A stretch of DNA of 64,000 nucleotides from Rhodococcus spongiicola (lineage in GTDB: Bacteria > Actinomycetota > Actinomycetes > Mycobacteriales > Mycobacteriaceae). Each line of letters begins with the position of its first letter. Within the stretch, counting starts at the first letter, position 1. The notes below the pieces were generated by a model. The model was not told the DNA's origin. It did not search any database and saw only the letters and a program-made list of their open reading frames with translations. Positions 1-8,844 of the stretch are shown one piece after another. The position numbers and the translations under genes are program-made. The stretch spans positions 62,001 through 126,000 of the forward strand of contig NZ_RKLN01000001.1 in NCBI RefSeq assembly GCF_004011835.1, written 5' to 3'.

Positions 1-83
1 AACGACAACGGCATGAGCGCGCCGACACCGAGTCCGGCGATCCACATCGAGACGGCATCCTCGTCCAGGCCGACAATGCCCAT
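1..83 (-). CDS. N-terminal fragment of an unidentified protein, cut by the window start
   Basis: Read on the minus strand, an ATG at 83 is preceded by a GGGGAG ribosome-binding site about 8 bases upstream and opens a frame to the window edge. The 27 visible codons begin MGIVGLDEDAVSMWIAGLGV and continue hydrophobic (GALMPLS), which suggests a membrane protein. Too little is present to name a family. It is transcribed away from the Lrp gene region. Confidence 0.35.
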   Translation of the reverse strand, partial: MGIVGLDEDAVSMWIAGLGVGALMPLS

Positions 84-235
84 TCCGCATCACTCCCCTG
101 CCGCGTCTCGTGCGTTCGTCCGGACAGCGAAAACCGACCACTTGGCGAATCTTTCGATGGACGCGCCTCAGCGCTTGTCCGCCGATGCTACCGTCCGCGT
201 GCCATCAGACAGGTATCGCGGATGCTGCGGAGCGA

Positions 236-706
236 TCACTGACGCGCAGTACGCTCGAGCAACGGTGCGGTCCGCGCCACCACCAACTCCCGCATCACCA
301 GGGCCATATTGGTCCGTTCGACACCGGGAATCTTGAGGATCTGTCCCGCCAGCCGATACAGATCGTCCGCGTCGGTCGCCACCACCTTCACCGACAGGTC
401 GGTCAATCCGGTCATCCCGTACACCTCGACGACCTCGGGGATGTCGGCGAGAGCATCGACGACCTCGTCGAGTCGGTGCTGGTCCAGCCGGGTGGCGACG
501 AAGGCGGCAAGCGGGTAGCCCAACGCCCGCGGATCGACGAGTCGATCGAAGCCCGCCAGCACGCCCGACCCCTCCCATCGGGAGAGCCGCGCCTGCACGG
601 TATTGCGGGAGAGGCCGAGTCGATGAGCAAGATCCACCCCGGTCGCACGCGGATTGCGGGACAGTTCCAGCAGAAGTCGGGCATCAGTCGCATCGAGAGT
701 GGTCAT
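236..706 (-). CDS. Lrp/AsnC-family transcriptional regulator
   Basis: 156 residues, the usual length for this family. Residues 1-60 hold the helix-turn-helix (LDATDARLLLELSRNPRA, then GLSRNTVQARLSRWEGSG). Residues 65-145 are the RAM ligand-binding and oligomerisation domain (GYPLAAFVATRL to VVEVYGMTGLTDLSVKVVA). The ATG at 706 was chosen because the family always starts just before this HTH; the longer open frame has no coding character. It diverges from the branched-chain oxoacid dehydrogenase operon. In Streptomyces and other actinobacteria an AsnC-type regulator (BkdR) sits beside bkd genes, so it probably senses a branched-chain amino or oxo acid and controls that operon. The ligand is inferred, not shown. 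Confidence 0.9.
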   Translation of the reverse strand: MTTLDATDARLLLELSRNPRATGVDLAHRLGLSRNTVQARLSRWEGSGVLAGFDRLVDPRALGYPLAAFVATRLDQHRLDEVVDALADIPEVVEVYGMTGLTDLSVKVVATDADDLYRLAGQILKIPGVERTNMALVMRELVVARTAPLLERTARQ

Positions 707-872
707 AGTACGCAGTGTGTCAGGCCAAGTGTACCCCGGTCTGGGCATTGTGCTGAATCGTGACCGTGCCACTTGCGCAGATCGCGGAATCAAGGATGCT
801 GTGAGGTAGAGCACAAACACCCGGTCGCCGCCCACGAAGCGGTCGCCGGGCCGGAGCCGCCGAGGTGACCCA
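707..872. promoter_or_regulatory. Divergent promoter region between lrp and the bkd operon
   Basis: 166 bases with no gene separate the two divergent starts. GAGGTGA lies just ahead of the E1 alpha ATG and is its ribosome-binding site. The sequence from 708 to about 735 has GTAC at both ends of a 27-base stretch, a possible Lrp-type binding region, but the symmetry is weak. No clear -10/-35 pair can be assigned by eye. Confidence 0.4.
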
Positions 873-2000
873 ATGGCCGACAAGATCGACCTCCCGGTGC
901 AACTTGTCCAACCCGACGGACGACGCGTGCACTGCCCCGAATACGCGGCGGTCGTGTCCGACGTGGGCCCGGAAGAGCTGCGGCACCTGTACGAGGACAT
1001 GGTGGTCGCGCGGCGCATCGACACCGAGGCGACCGCCTTGCAGCGGCAGGGCCAACTCGGTATCTGGGCATCGCTCCTCGGGCAGGAGGCCGCGCAGGTC
1101 GGCTCGGTACGAGCGCTCGATCCCGAGGACTACATCTTCCTCAGCTACCGCGAACATGCGGTGGCCTACTGTCGCGGCGTCGACCCGGCGGTCATGACCC
1201 GCATGTGGCGGGGGTGCGCCCATTCGGGCTGGGATCCGGAAGCGGTGAACATGACCAATCCGGAGCTCGTGGTGGGGGCACATGGTCTGCACGCGACGGG
1301 TTACGCGATGGGCGTGCAGTTCGACGGCGCAGAGATTGCCACCGTCGTGTATTTCGGCGACGGCGCCATCAGCGAGGGCGACCTGTCCGAGGCGCTCGGC
1401 TTCGCATCGAGTTTCAACGCGCCGGTGGTGTTCTTCTGCGAGAACAACCAACGCGCCATCAGCGAACCAGTGGAACTGCAGAGCCCCACCCCGATCGTGT
1501 CTCGGCCCGCCGGGTACGGCATGCCCGCCGTCCAGGTGGACGGCAACGACGTGCTCGCGGTGCTGGCGGTTACCCGACAGGCCGCCCGCCGTGCCCGCGA
1601 GGGCGGCGGACCGTCCTTCGTCGAGGCCATCACCTACCGGATGGGCGCGCACACCACCGCCGACGACCCCACCCGCTACAGGACGGAAGCCGAGCTCGAG
1701 CTGTGGAAGGCACGCGACCCGATCGACCGCATACGCCGACTGCTCGAGCGCGAGGGTCTGTTCGACGACGCCCTGGACGACCGGGTGCAGGCTCACGCCG
1801 ACGAGGTCGCAGCGCGCGTGCGCAGCGGCACCCTCGAGACACCTGATCCTGAGCCGGACGACCTGTTCGCGCACGTCTACGCCACCGATCACCCCCTGAT
1901 CAACGAAGAACGTGCGGCTTACCGGGCGTACCTAAACACCCTCGATGCCGACACCCTGGATGCCGACACCCAGAATGTGCCCGAGGAGGCCTTGTCATGA
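873..2000 (+). CDS. bkdA: Branched-chain 2-oxoacid (or pyruvate) dehydrogenase E1 component, alpha subunit
   Basis: 375 residues. With the beta subunit it forms the thiamine-diphosphate decarboxylase that acts on oxoacids from leucine, isoleucine and valine and acylates the E2 lipoyl group. The ThDP-binding motif is clear around residues 165-205: GDGAISEGDLSEALGFAS ending in ENNQRAIS. AHGLHATGYAMGVQ precedes it, as expected for the family. GAGGTGA precedes the ATG. The last codons overlap the beta-subunit start (ATGA), so the two are translationally coupled. Pyruvate as substrate cannot be excluded from sequence, but an alpha/beta E1 with a short E2 next to an AsnC regulator favours the branched-chain complex, as in Mycobacterium tuberculosis Rv2495c-Rv2497c. 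Confidence 0.9.
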   Translation: MADKIDLPVQLVQPDGRRVHCPEYAAVVSDVGPEELRHLYEDMVVARRIDTEATALQRQGQLGIWASLLGQEAAQVGSVRALDPEDYIFLSYREHAVAYCRGVDPAVMTRMWRGCAHSGWDPEAVNMTNPELVVGAHGLHATGYAMGVQFDGAEIATVVYFGDGAISEGDLSEALGFASSFNAPVVFFCENNQRAISEPVELQSPTPIVSRPAGYGMPAVQVDGNDVLAVLAVTRQAARRAREGGGPSFVEAITYRMGAHTTADDPTRYRTEAELELWKARDPIDRIRRLLEREGLFDDALDDRVQAHADEVAARVRSGTLETPDPEPDDLFAHVYATDHPLINEERAAYRAYLNTLDADTLDADTQNVPEEALS

Positions 2001-3007
2001 CCGCCGTCGTCAATTCCGCGAACACGATGACGCTCGGCGGCGCCCTCAACACCGGCCTGCGCAAGGCCCTCGAGGACGACCCGAAGGTGGTGCTGATGGG
2101 CGAGGACATCGGCAAGCTCGGCGGCGTCTTCCGCATCACCGACGGCCTGCAGAAGGACTTCGGCCCGGACCGCGTGATCGACACCCCACTCGCCGAATCC
2201 GGAATAGTGGGAACGGCGATCGGGCTGGCGCTGCGCGGCTACCGGCCCGTGTGCGAGATCCAGTTCGACGGATTCGTCTACCCCGCTTTCGACCAGATCG
2301 TGTCCCAGGTCGCCAAGATCCACTACCGGACGCGCGGACATGTGAAGGTCCCGTTGACGATTCGGATCCCGTACGGCGGCGGGATCGGTGCGGCCGAGCA
2401 CCACTCGGAGTCACCGGAGGCATACTTCGTGCACACCGCCGGACTGCGCGTGGTTACGCCAAGCAACCCGGCCGATGCGTACAGCATGATCGGGCAGGCG
2501 ATCGCCCTCGACGATCCGGTCGTGTTCTTCGAGCCCAAGCGGCGGTACTGGGATCGCGGCGAGGTAGAGCTCGAGGTCGGGGGGAGCACCCCAACGGCGC
2601 TGCCTCTCGACCAGGCCCGCATCGCCCGCCCCGGTACCGATGTCACCCTCGTCGCCTACGGGTCCATGGTGCCCACTGCCCTCGAGGCCGCCCAGATCGG
2701 CGACGCGGAGGGCACGTCCGTCGAGGTGGTGGACCTGCGCTCGCTGTCCCCGATCGACTTCGCGACCGTGGAGGAGTCGGTGCGACGCACCGGACGCCTG
2801 GTAGTAGCGCAGGAGGCGCCGGTCTTCGCCGGTGTCGGCGCCGAGATCGCCGCCCGCATCTCCCAGCGCTGCTTCTACCAACTCGAAGCGCCCGTCCAAC
2901 GGGTCGGCGGGTTCGACATCCCCTACCCGCCGTCGCGGCTCGAACGCCACCATGTCCCCGACGCCGACCGCATTCTCGGGGCTGTCGACGAGGTGCTGGC
3001 GGCGTGA
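1997..3007 (+). CDS. bkdB: Branched-chain 2-oxoacid dehydrogenase E1 component, beta subunit
   Basis: 336 residues, full length. It starts with the family N-terminus (NTMTLGGALNTGLRKALEDD, then VVLMGEDIGKLGGVFR) and carries DTPLAESGIVGTAIGLALRG, the pyrimidine-binding part of the ThDP site. The C-terminal transketolase domain (about 205-325) includes DVTLVAYGSMVPTALEAA and RLVVAQEAP. It overlaps the alpha-subunit stop by four bases. Its own stop overlaps a GTG in the E2 frame, so the three genes read as one tight operon. Confidence 0.92.
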   Translation: MTAVVNSANTMTLGGALNTGLRKALEDDPKVVLMGEDIGKLGGVFRITDGLQKDFGPDRVIDTPLAESGIVGTAIGLALRGYRPVCEIQFDGFVYPAFDQIVSQVAKIHYRTRGHVKVPLTIRIPYGGGIGAAEHHSESPEAYFVHTAGLRVVTPSNPADAYSMIGQAIALDDPVVFFEPKRRYWDRGEVELEVGGSTPTALPLDQARIARPGTDVTLVAYGSMVPTALEAAQIGDAEGTSVEVVDLRSLSPIDFATVEESVRRTGRLVVAQEAPVFAGVGAEIAARISQRCFYQLEAPVQRVGGFDIPYPPSRLERHHVPDADRILGAVDEVLAA

Positions 3008-3027
3008 CCGGCGAGGAACCCGCACAA

Positions 3028-4392
3028 ATGACCCGGGTCGAGGAGTATCGACTTCCCGACCTCGGCGAGGGTCTGACAGAGGCAGAAGTGGTGTCGTGGG
3101 CGGTCGCGGTCGGCGACACCGTCGAACTCAACCAGGTGATCGGCGAGGTCGAGACGGCGAAAGCCGTAGTGGAACTGCCGTCCCCGTTCGCCGGTGTGGT
3201 CCGGGAGTTGCTGGCGCAGCCCGGCGACACATTGCCCGTCGGCGCCGGGCTGATCCGGATCGAGGCCACCGAAGCGGCCGGCGAGAACAAGAGCACCGCA
3301 GCCGCCGGCGAGGTCAAAGACACCAAAGCCGACCGCGAGAGCAAGGGCACCGAAGCCGCCGGCGAGGTCGAGAGCGCCGAGGCCGACGGCGAGCAGAAGA
3401 CCGGTGCGGTTCTCGTCGGATACGGCCCGTCCGGTCCCCCGACCAGCCGACGTCGCCGTCGAGCGCAGAGCCCCCCGCAGCAGAGCCCCCCCAAGCAGAG
3501 CAGGCAGCAGCCGTCGAGAGCGCGACCAGGCCTGGCCGTCCCCGCCGCTCGCCGTGTCGCCCGGGAACTAGGCATCGATCTGTCGACGGTCACCGGCACG
3601 GGCCGCGACGGCGCGATCACCGTCGACGATGTCACCCATGCGCGGCGCGGTCCCGAACCCGAACCGGCCGCGGCCCCCGCAGATGGCGAACGCGAGACCC
3701 GCACACCGGTCCGCAGTGTGCGCCGGCAGACCGCGTCGGCGATGGTCTCGAGCGCCTTCACCGCTCCGCACGTTTCCGAGTTCCTGACCGTGGATGTCAC
3801 CGAGACAGTGCAAGTGCTGCACCGCCTGCGGGCTTCCAAGTTGTTCGAGGGGTTACGCCTGACACCCCTGACGCTGGTTGCCAAGGCGCTGCTACTCACG
3901 CTGCGCGAACATCCCACTCTGAACTCGACGTGGGCGGAGGACACCCAGGAGATCGTCACCAAGCATTACGTCAATCTCGGCATTGCGACCGCCACCGACC
4001 GCGGCCTGATGGTGCCGAACATCAAGGACGCCAACCAGTTGACGCTGCCCGACCTGTGCCGGGCTATCGGCGAACTCACCGACACCGCCCGGGCCGGCAA
4101 GGCGACACCCGCGGATCTGACCGGCGGGACGATCACGATCACGAACGTCGGGGTTTACGGCATCGACACCGGCACCCCGATCCTGAACCCGGGCGAGGCG
4201 GCGATCCTCGCGCTCGGCGCGATCAACCGGCGACCGTGGGTGGTGGGCGACGAGATCGTTGCGCGAGACGTGACGACGCTCAGCGTGACGGTCGACCACC
4301 GCCTGGTCGACGGCGAGCAGGCGTCGAAATTCCTATCCGACCTCGGCGCGATGCTCGCCGACCCGGTACCCGCTCTGCTCGCCCAACTCTGA
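3028..4392 (+). CDS. bkdC: Dihydrolipoamide acyltransferase (E2) of the branched-chain 2-oxoacid dehydrogenase complex
   Basis: 454 residues from the ATG at 3028, giving the canonical start EEYRLPDLGEGLTEAEVV. A GTG at 3004 overlapping the E1 beta stop would add eight residues and is nearly as likely. Domains in order: one lipoyl domain (about 1-78; lysine in VETAKAVVELPSP), a long repetitive Ala/Glu/Lys linker followed by an Arg/Pro/Gln-rich stretch, a peripheral subunit-binding domain (VPAARRVARELGIDLSTVTG), and the catalytic domain ending with the active-site DHRLVDG. The operon has no dihydrolipoamide dehydrogenase, so E3 must be encoded elsewhere, as is common in actinobacteria. Confidence 0.9.
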   Translation: MTRVEEYRLPDLGEGLTEAEVVSWAVAVGDTVELNQVIGEVETAKAVVELPSPFAGVVRELLAQPGDTLPVGAGLIRIEATEAAGENKSTAAAGEVKDTKADRESKGTEAAGEVESAEADGEQKTGAVLVGYGPSGPPTSRRRRRAQSPPQQSPPKQSRQQPSRARPGLAVPAARRVARELGIDLSTVTGTGRDGAITVDDVTHARRGPEPEPAAAPADGERETRTPVRSVRRQTASAMVSSAFTAPHVSEFLTVDVTETVQVLHRLRASKLFEGLRLTPLTLVAKALLLTLREHPTLNSTWAEDTQEIVTKHYVNLGIATATDRGLMVPNIKDANQLTLPDLCRAIGELTDTARAGKATPADLTGGTITITNVGVYGIDTGTPILNPGEAAILALGAINRRPWVVGDEIVARDVTTLSVTVDHRLVDGEQASKFLSDLGAMLADPVPALLAQL

Positions 4393-4440
4393 CCTACGGG
4401 GCCCAACCCCGACCTACAGGGCCCAACTGTGATCTAAAGG
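4381..4440. repeat. Three tandem 20-bp repeats between convergent bkdC and pntB
   Basis: Positions 4381-4400, 4401-4420 and 4421-4440 each begin GCCCAAC and end in a purine-rich CTACRGG or CTAAAGG, differing at a few bases. The first unit contains the E2 stop codon. The third contains the pntB stop codon on the other strand. The array fills the 41-bp gap between the convergent genes and reaches into both 3' ends. No strong hairpin is evident. Confidence 0.8.
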
Positions 4441-5864
4441 GCTTTGAGCTCCTCGGTGACCTCGGAAACCATCTTCTTGGCGTCGCCGAACAGCATCGAC
4501 GTCTGATCCGCGGTGAACAGCGGATTGTCGATGCCGGCGTACCCGGACGACATCGACCGCTTGAGCACGATGACGGACTTGGACTGGTCGACGTTGAGGA
4601 TCGGCATGCCGTAGATCGGCGAGCCCGCGTCCTCGCGCGCGGCCGGGTTGGTGACGTCGTTGGCGCCGATGACGACGGTGACGTCGGTGCGTCCGAATTC
4701 GCCGTTGATGTCGTCCATCTCCTTCATCGCGTCGTATTCGACGTCGGCCTCGGCGAGCAGGACGTTCATGTGACCGGGCATGCGTCCGGCCACCGGGTGG
4801 ATCGCGTACTTGACCTCGACGCCACGCTCGTCGAGGAGGTCGGCCATCTCCTTGACGGCATGCTGGGCCTGCGCCACCGCGAGACCGTAGCCGGGGACGA
4901 CGATGACCTGGTTGGCGTACGCCATCTGGATCGCCGCATCGGATGCGGACGTGGCCTTGACGGTTCCGCCAGTGGCTGAGATGGCCGCGCCGCCGACGTC
5001 GCCGCCACCGAACGCACCAAAGATGATCGCGGGGATCGAGCGGTTCATGGCCTTGGCCATGAGGTTGGTCAGGATCGAGCCCGAGGCGCCGACGATCATG
5101 CCGGCCACGATCATCGCCTGATTGTTCAGCGCCAGACCCATCGCGGCGGCGGACAGGCCGGTCATTGCATTGAGCAGCGAAATGACGACGGGCATGTCGG
5201 CGCCGCCGATCGGCAGCACCACGAACAGACCCATCACACCGGCGGCGACGAGCAGTGCGCCGATCCAGATCGTCGAGGTCGGCGCGTTGGCCGGATTGGC
5301 ATTGACGCCGATGTAGACCGCGACACCGATCGCAGCAAGCACGAGCACGATGTTCGCCAGCTGGAATCCCTTCGCCGCCGCCACGACCCTCTTCTCGAGG
5401 TTCTTGTTCAACAGCTCCTGCAGTTTCGCGAACGCGACCAGCGAACCCCAGAACGAGACCGAACCGACGATCGCGGCGAACAACGAGCCAACGACGAACG
5501 GCGCCGACGGGACCGTGTCCAGGTTGGTGAACCCGTCCGAGCCGAGGAATTCGGCCCAGGCGATCAGCGCGACGGTGCCGCCGCCGACACCGTTGAACAG
5601 CGCGACGAGCTGCGGCATCGCCGTCATCCTCGTTCGCAGCGCCGGGGGGACACCGAGCACGATGCCGACCAGCAGACCGGCGATGATCAGCAGCCAGTTG
5701 TCGGTGTCGCGGATGTCGATCAGGACCGCGACGACGGCCACGAACATGCCCGCCGCCGCAATGTAGTTGCCGCGCACCGCGGTGCGCGGTCCGGTCAGAC
5801 CCATCAGGCCGTAGATGAACATCGCGAAGGCCGCGATGTAGAGGGTGGAGACGAGGTAGCTCAT
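4434..5864 (-). CDS. pntB: Proton-translocating NAD(P) transhydrogenase, beta subunit
   Basis: 476 residues, standard PntB length. The first ~270 residues are strongly hydrophobic with about nine membrane helices (MSYLVSTLYIAAFAMFIYGL at the start). The C-terminal domain III binds NADP(H): VPGYGLAVAQAQHAVKEMAD, AIHPVAGRMPGHMNVLLAEA, and VVIGANDVTNPAA. The enzyme uses the proton gradient to move hydride from NADH to NADP+. The start codon overlaps the pntAB stop (ATGA), so the subunits are co-translated. Confidence 0.96.
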   Translation of the reverse strand: MSYLVSTLYIAAFAMFIYGLMGLTGPRTAVRGNYIAAAGMFVAVVAVLIDIRDTDNWLLIIAGLLVGIVLGVPPALRTRMTAMPQLVALFNGVGGGTVALIAWAEFLGSDGFTNLDTVPSAPFVVGSLFAAIVGSVSFWGSLVAFAKLQELLNKNLEKRVVAAAKGFQLANIVLVLAAIGVAVYIGVNANPANAPTSTIWIGALLVAAGVMGLFVVLPIGGADMPVVISLLNAMTGLSAAAMGLALNNQAMIVAGMIVGASGSILTNLMAKAMNRSIPAIIFGAFGGGDVGGAAISATGGTVKATSASDAAIQMAYANQVIVVPGYGLAVAQAQHAVKEMADLLDERGVEVKYAIHPVAGRMPGHMNVLLAEADVEYDAMKEMDDINGEFGRTDVTVVIGANDVTNPAAREDAGSPIYGMPILNVDQSKSVIVLKRSMSSGYAGIDNPLFTADQTSMLFGDAKKMVSEVTEELKAL

Positions 5865-6205
5865 CAGGCTTCAGTCCCCTTCTTCGCGGCCGCGCGGTTA
5901 CCGGCTGTGGCGTCCTTCCTGGACTTGAACATCCCCAGCATGCGGTCGGTGACGACGAAACCGCCGACGACGTTCAGGGTCCCGAACACCAGCGCGACGA
6001 ACAGGATGATCTTGATCGACCACGGCGCATCGGACGGCAGATGGCCGAGCACGACCAGCGCACCGAGCACGACGATGCCGTGGATGGCGTTGGTGCCCGA
6101 CATCAGCGGCGTGTGCAGCGTGTTCGGCACCTTGGAGATGACGGCGAAGCCCACGAACCCGGCGAGAACGAGGATCGCGATGTTCGCCAACAGTTCTGTG
6201 TACAT
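5864..6205 (-). CDS. pntAB: NAD(P) transhydrogenase subunit alpha, part 2 (membrane domain)
   Basis: 113 residues with three to four membrane helices (LLANIAILVLAGFVGFAVIS, GIVVLGALVVLG, IILFVALVFGTLNVVGGFVV). It corresponds to the C-terminal membrane part of the single-chain E. coli PntA. In actinobacteria and Rhodospirillum the alpha chain is split in this way. The start at 6205 directly abuts the pntAA stop. Confidence 0.93.
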   Translation of the reverse strand: MYTELLANIAILVLAGFVGFAVISKVPNTLHTPLMSGTNAIHGIVVLGALVVLGHLPSDAPWSIKIILFVALVFGTLNVVGGFVVTDRMLGMFKSRKDATAGNRAAAKKGTEA

Positions 6206-7318
6206 CTAGTTCTCCTTCGAGCGAGTCACGCACGCGCCGCTGAGGATCTCGTCCGTGAAGTCCGGCTCCAGTGCGCCGTTCTCGTCGAGCATCAACTCGA
6301 TCAGCGCTGCCACGTTCTTGGAATACAGCTCGGACGCGTGCTCAGGCATCGTGGCCGGCAGGTTGAGCGGGCTGCAGATCGTCACGCCGTGCTCGACGAT
6401 CGTCTGACCGGGTTTGGTCAGCTCGCAGTTGCCACCGGTCTCACCGGCCAGATCGACAATGACGCTGCCCGGTTTCATGCCTTCCACGGCGGCCGCTGTC
6501 ACCAGTCGCGGCGCGGGACGGCCCGGCACCAGCGCGGTGGTGATGACCACGTCGAAACCCTTGATGGCGTCTTCAAGGGCCTGCTGCTGCTCGGCCCGCT
6601 CGGCCTCGGTCAGCTCTCGGGCGTAGCCACCTTCACCGGCGGCGTCGATGCCCAGGTCGAGCCACTGCGCACCGACCGACCGCACCTGTTCGGCGACCTC
6701 GGGGCGCACGTCGTAGCCGGTGGTGCGGCCGCCGAGTCGCTTCGCGGTCGCGAGTGCCTGCAGACCGGCCACTCCCACCCCGAGAACGAGCACCGTAGCG
6801 GGTTTCACCGTTCCGGCCGCGGTAGTGAGCATGGGAAAGAAGCGGGTGGACTCGGACGCGGCGACCAGCACAGCCTTGTAGCCGGCGACGTTCGCCTGCG
6901 ACGACAACGCGTCCATCACCTGCGCACGCGAGATCCGGGGGATCGCCTCGACGGCGAAAGCGGTGACGCCGGCCGCGGCGAGCGCACCGATCTGGTTGTC
7001 GGCGTTGCGCGGAGCGAGGAACCCGATCAGCGTCTGCCCCGCGCGGAGCTTGCCGACTTCCGCATCCGACGGCGGCGCGACCTTGACGACAACGTCGCAT
7101 TCCCACGCGTCACCGACCGTGGCGCCGGCCTCCTTGTACAACTCGTCGGGAATCAGCGCGCCCAGCCCAGCCCCGGCCTCGACAATGACGCCGACACCCT
7201 TGTTGGACAGGGACGCCACAACCTTGGGCACCAACGCGACCCGTCGCTCGTCGGTACCCGTCTCCCGAACGACACCGACCGACGGGTGCACCTGTTCCGC
7301 GCTCTTCGATGTTTCCAA
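6206..7318 (-). CDS. pntAA: NAD(P) transhydrogenase subunit alpha, part 1 (NAD-binding)
   Basis: 370 residues. It is the soluble domain I that binds NAD(H), homologous to alanine dehydrogenase: VGVVRETGTDERRVALVPKV at the N-terminus, AGYKAVLVAA, and the dinucleotide fold VLVLGVGVAGLQALATAKRL with GRTTGYDVRPE. The start is a TTG at 7318 with AGGAAG about ten bases upstream. A GTG a few codons in (VHPSVGVVRE) is the alternative. It is the first gene of pntAA-pntAB-pntB. Confidence 0.94.
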   Translation of the reverse strand: METSKSAEQVHPSVGVVRETGTDERRVALVPKVVASLSNKGVGVIVEAGAGLGALIPDELYKEAGATVGDAWECDVVVKVAPPSDAEVGKLRAGQTLIGFLAPRNADNQIGALAAAGVTAFAVEAIPRISRAQVMDALSSQANVAGYKAVLVAASESTRFFPMLTTAAGTVKPATVLVLGVGVAGLQALATAKRLGGRTTGYDVRPEVAEQVRSVGAQWLDLGIDAAGEGGYARELTEAERAEQQQALEDAIKGFDVVITTALVPGRPAPRLVTAAAVEGMKPGSVIVDLAGETGGNCELTKPGQTIVEHGVTICSPLNLPATMPEHASELYSKNVAALIELMLDENGALEPDFTDEILSGACVTRSKEN

Positions 7319-7657
7319 TGTTCTCGACTTCCTGCGCTAGATGGTGTGCCTGCCGCGACCGGCAGCAATTGTCGAGCGATCGGCGGATGACGACCGACCT
7401 GTGCAAGTGGTCCACGATGGTAGCCAGAACTAACTTAGGCCAGAACTACCGTGGGCGGGGGAACGCTGCATGTCGTCGAAGGTGTCGGAATCGAGTCCGA
7501 ACCGAGGTATATCACCCCCACCGTGAGCCACACTTGTTTAACGGTTCCCCACGGCTGCGGCCGGGGGGATTTCCAGGCGGCGTTCGACGAACCGGTTCAC
7601 GATCTCGTATAGACGCAACCTGGAGCCCGAGCCGGCCCATGACGCGGAGGTGGGGAG
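7319..7657. other. Intergenic region between pntAA and the DUF488 gene
   Basis: 339 bases with no supportable gene. It must hold the divergent promoters for the pnt operon and the DUF488 gene. A direct repeat CCAGAACTA occurs at about 7424 and 7440 (16-bp period, close to one and a half helical turns) inside a stretch bounded by GGTAG and CTACC. This could be a regulator site. No tRNA or hairpin terminator was seen. Confidence 0.5.
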
Positions 7658-8023
7658 ATGCCCTCGAGAGTCGTCGATGTCGAACGTGTGTACGACCACC
7701 CTGGGGCTGAGCCGGGGTTTCGGGTGTTCGTCGACAGGCTGTGGCCGCGTGGCCTGCGCAAGGATTCGTTCCACTACGACGAGTGGGCGAAGGACCTGGC
7801 GCCGTCGACTGAACTGCGCCGGTGGTACAGCCACGACGTGGCCGAGTTCGCCGAGTTTCGCTCCCGCTACCTCGCCGAGCTGGAGTCCGCGGACGGACGC
7901 AGCGCCGTCGAGCGGGTGCTGACGCTCGCCCGGGACCGTCCACTCGTCTTGCTCACCGCGACCCAGGACGTCGAACACAGCCATGCGGTTGTGCTCCGCG
8001 AGTTCCTCGAGGAGTCGGCCTGA
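7658..8023 (+). CDS. DUF488 family protein
   Basis: 121 residues. It matches the short DUF488 class: VFVDRLWPRGLRKDSF near residue 25, then WAKDLAPSTELRRWYSHD and FRSRYLAELE, with a C-terminal LVLLTATQDVEHSHAVVLRE. The family is widespread and of uncertain function. GGTGGGGAG sits just before the ATG. It stands alone between the pnt operon and the next group. Confidence 0.88.
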   Translation: MPSRVVDVERVYDHPGAEPGFRVFVDRLWPRGLRKDSFHYDEWAKDLAPSTELRRWYSHDVAEFAEFRSRYLAELESADGRSAVERVLTLARDRPLVLLTATQDVEHSHAVVLREFLEESA

Positions 8024-8115
8024 CCACGTCTTCGGTGAGATTGCCGGGCACCGGCCGTTGACGCCGCCGGGCACCGGCCGTCGCACTGCTGTGGTGATGG
8101 TCATAGAGTGACGGT

Positions 8116-8844
8116 GTGACCACAGATACATCGCGCGAAGAAGCGATCACATCAGTCGAGTTCCACTTCGACCCGATGTGCCCGTTCGCGTTCCACGCGT
8201 CGCGATGGATCCGGCACGTGCGCGCGGAGACCGCGATCGACATCGCGTGGCGCTTCTTCAGCCTCGAGGAGATCAACCGCCGCGACGACCAGAAGCATCC
8301 GTGGGAGCGCGAGTGGTCATACGGGTGGTCGCTGATGCGGATCGGGGCGCTCCTGCGACGCGAGAGCATGGACCTACTCGATCGCTGGTATGCGGCAACC
8401 GGACACCTGCTGCACATCGACGGCGGTAAACCGCACGATCCCAACGTCGCCCGCGGACTGCTCGATCGACTCGGACTCGACCCGGCGATACTCGACGCCG
8501 CGCTCGCCGATCCCACCACGCACGACGATGTTCGCGCGGACCACGACCGTGTGGTCGCGGCCGGTGGGTTCGGGGTCCCGACGCTGTTCGTCCAGGGCAC
8601 CCCGTTCTTCGGCCCGGTGTTGGTCGATCCACCCGAGGGCGAATCCGCTGTGCGCTTGTGGAACACACTGACCGAACTGCTCGAGTTCCCCCACGTATAC
8701 GAGATCCAACGAGTCAAGGGGGCCGCGGATACCGCGGCGATCGGGCAGGCACTCGAGCCCTACGTGCGGGGCCGGGACTGGGTTAGCGTCAACCGAGGAG
8801 AGGTCGTGGACCTCTCGATACTGGAAACGGAGAGCGATAGATGA
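8116..8844 (+). CDS. DsbA-fold oxidoreductase, mycothiol-dependent Rv2466c-like
   Basis: 242 residues from a GTG at 8116. The N-terminal thioredoxin strand and motif read [19 protein letters not shown], with a single cysteine where classical DsbA has CxxC. This is the arrangement in Mycobacterium Rv2466c, a mycothiol-dependent nitroreductase/disulfide reductase. [18 protein letters not shown] (cis-Pro loop) and FPHVYEIQR near the C-terminus also match. The stop overlaps the next gene's start (ATGA), and that gene is of a mycothiol-dependent family too. Confidence 0.82.
   Translation: MTTDTSREEAITSVEFHFDPMCPFAFHASRWIRHVRAETAIDIAWRFFSLEEINRRDDQKHPWEREWSYGWSLMRIGALLRRESMDLLDRWYAATGHLLHIDGGKPHDPNVARGLLDRLGLDPAILDAALADPTTHDDVRADHDRVVAAGGFGVPTLFVQGTPFFGPVLVDPPEGESAVRLWNTLTELLEFPHVYEIQRVKGAADTAAIGQALEPYVRGRDWVSVNRGEVVDLSILETESDR

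Noticed and set aside
2643-3962. 439-codon minus-strand frame opposite E2
   Set aside because: Shadow of the repetitive E2 linker; Ser/Ala-rich low complexity, no motif.
2832-4979. 715-codon open frame on the plus strand
   Set aside because: It overlaps E1 beta and E2 in another frame and the 3' end of pntB in antisense, is dominated by Arg/Gly/Asp repeats and has no motif.
6041-7390. 449-codon open frame opposite the pnt genes
   Set aside because: Antisense shadow of pntAB/pntAA with His/Arg-rich composition; the pnt proteins are unambiguous.
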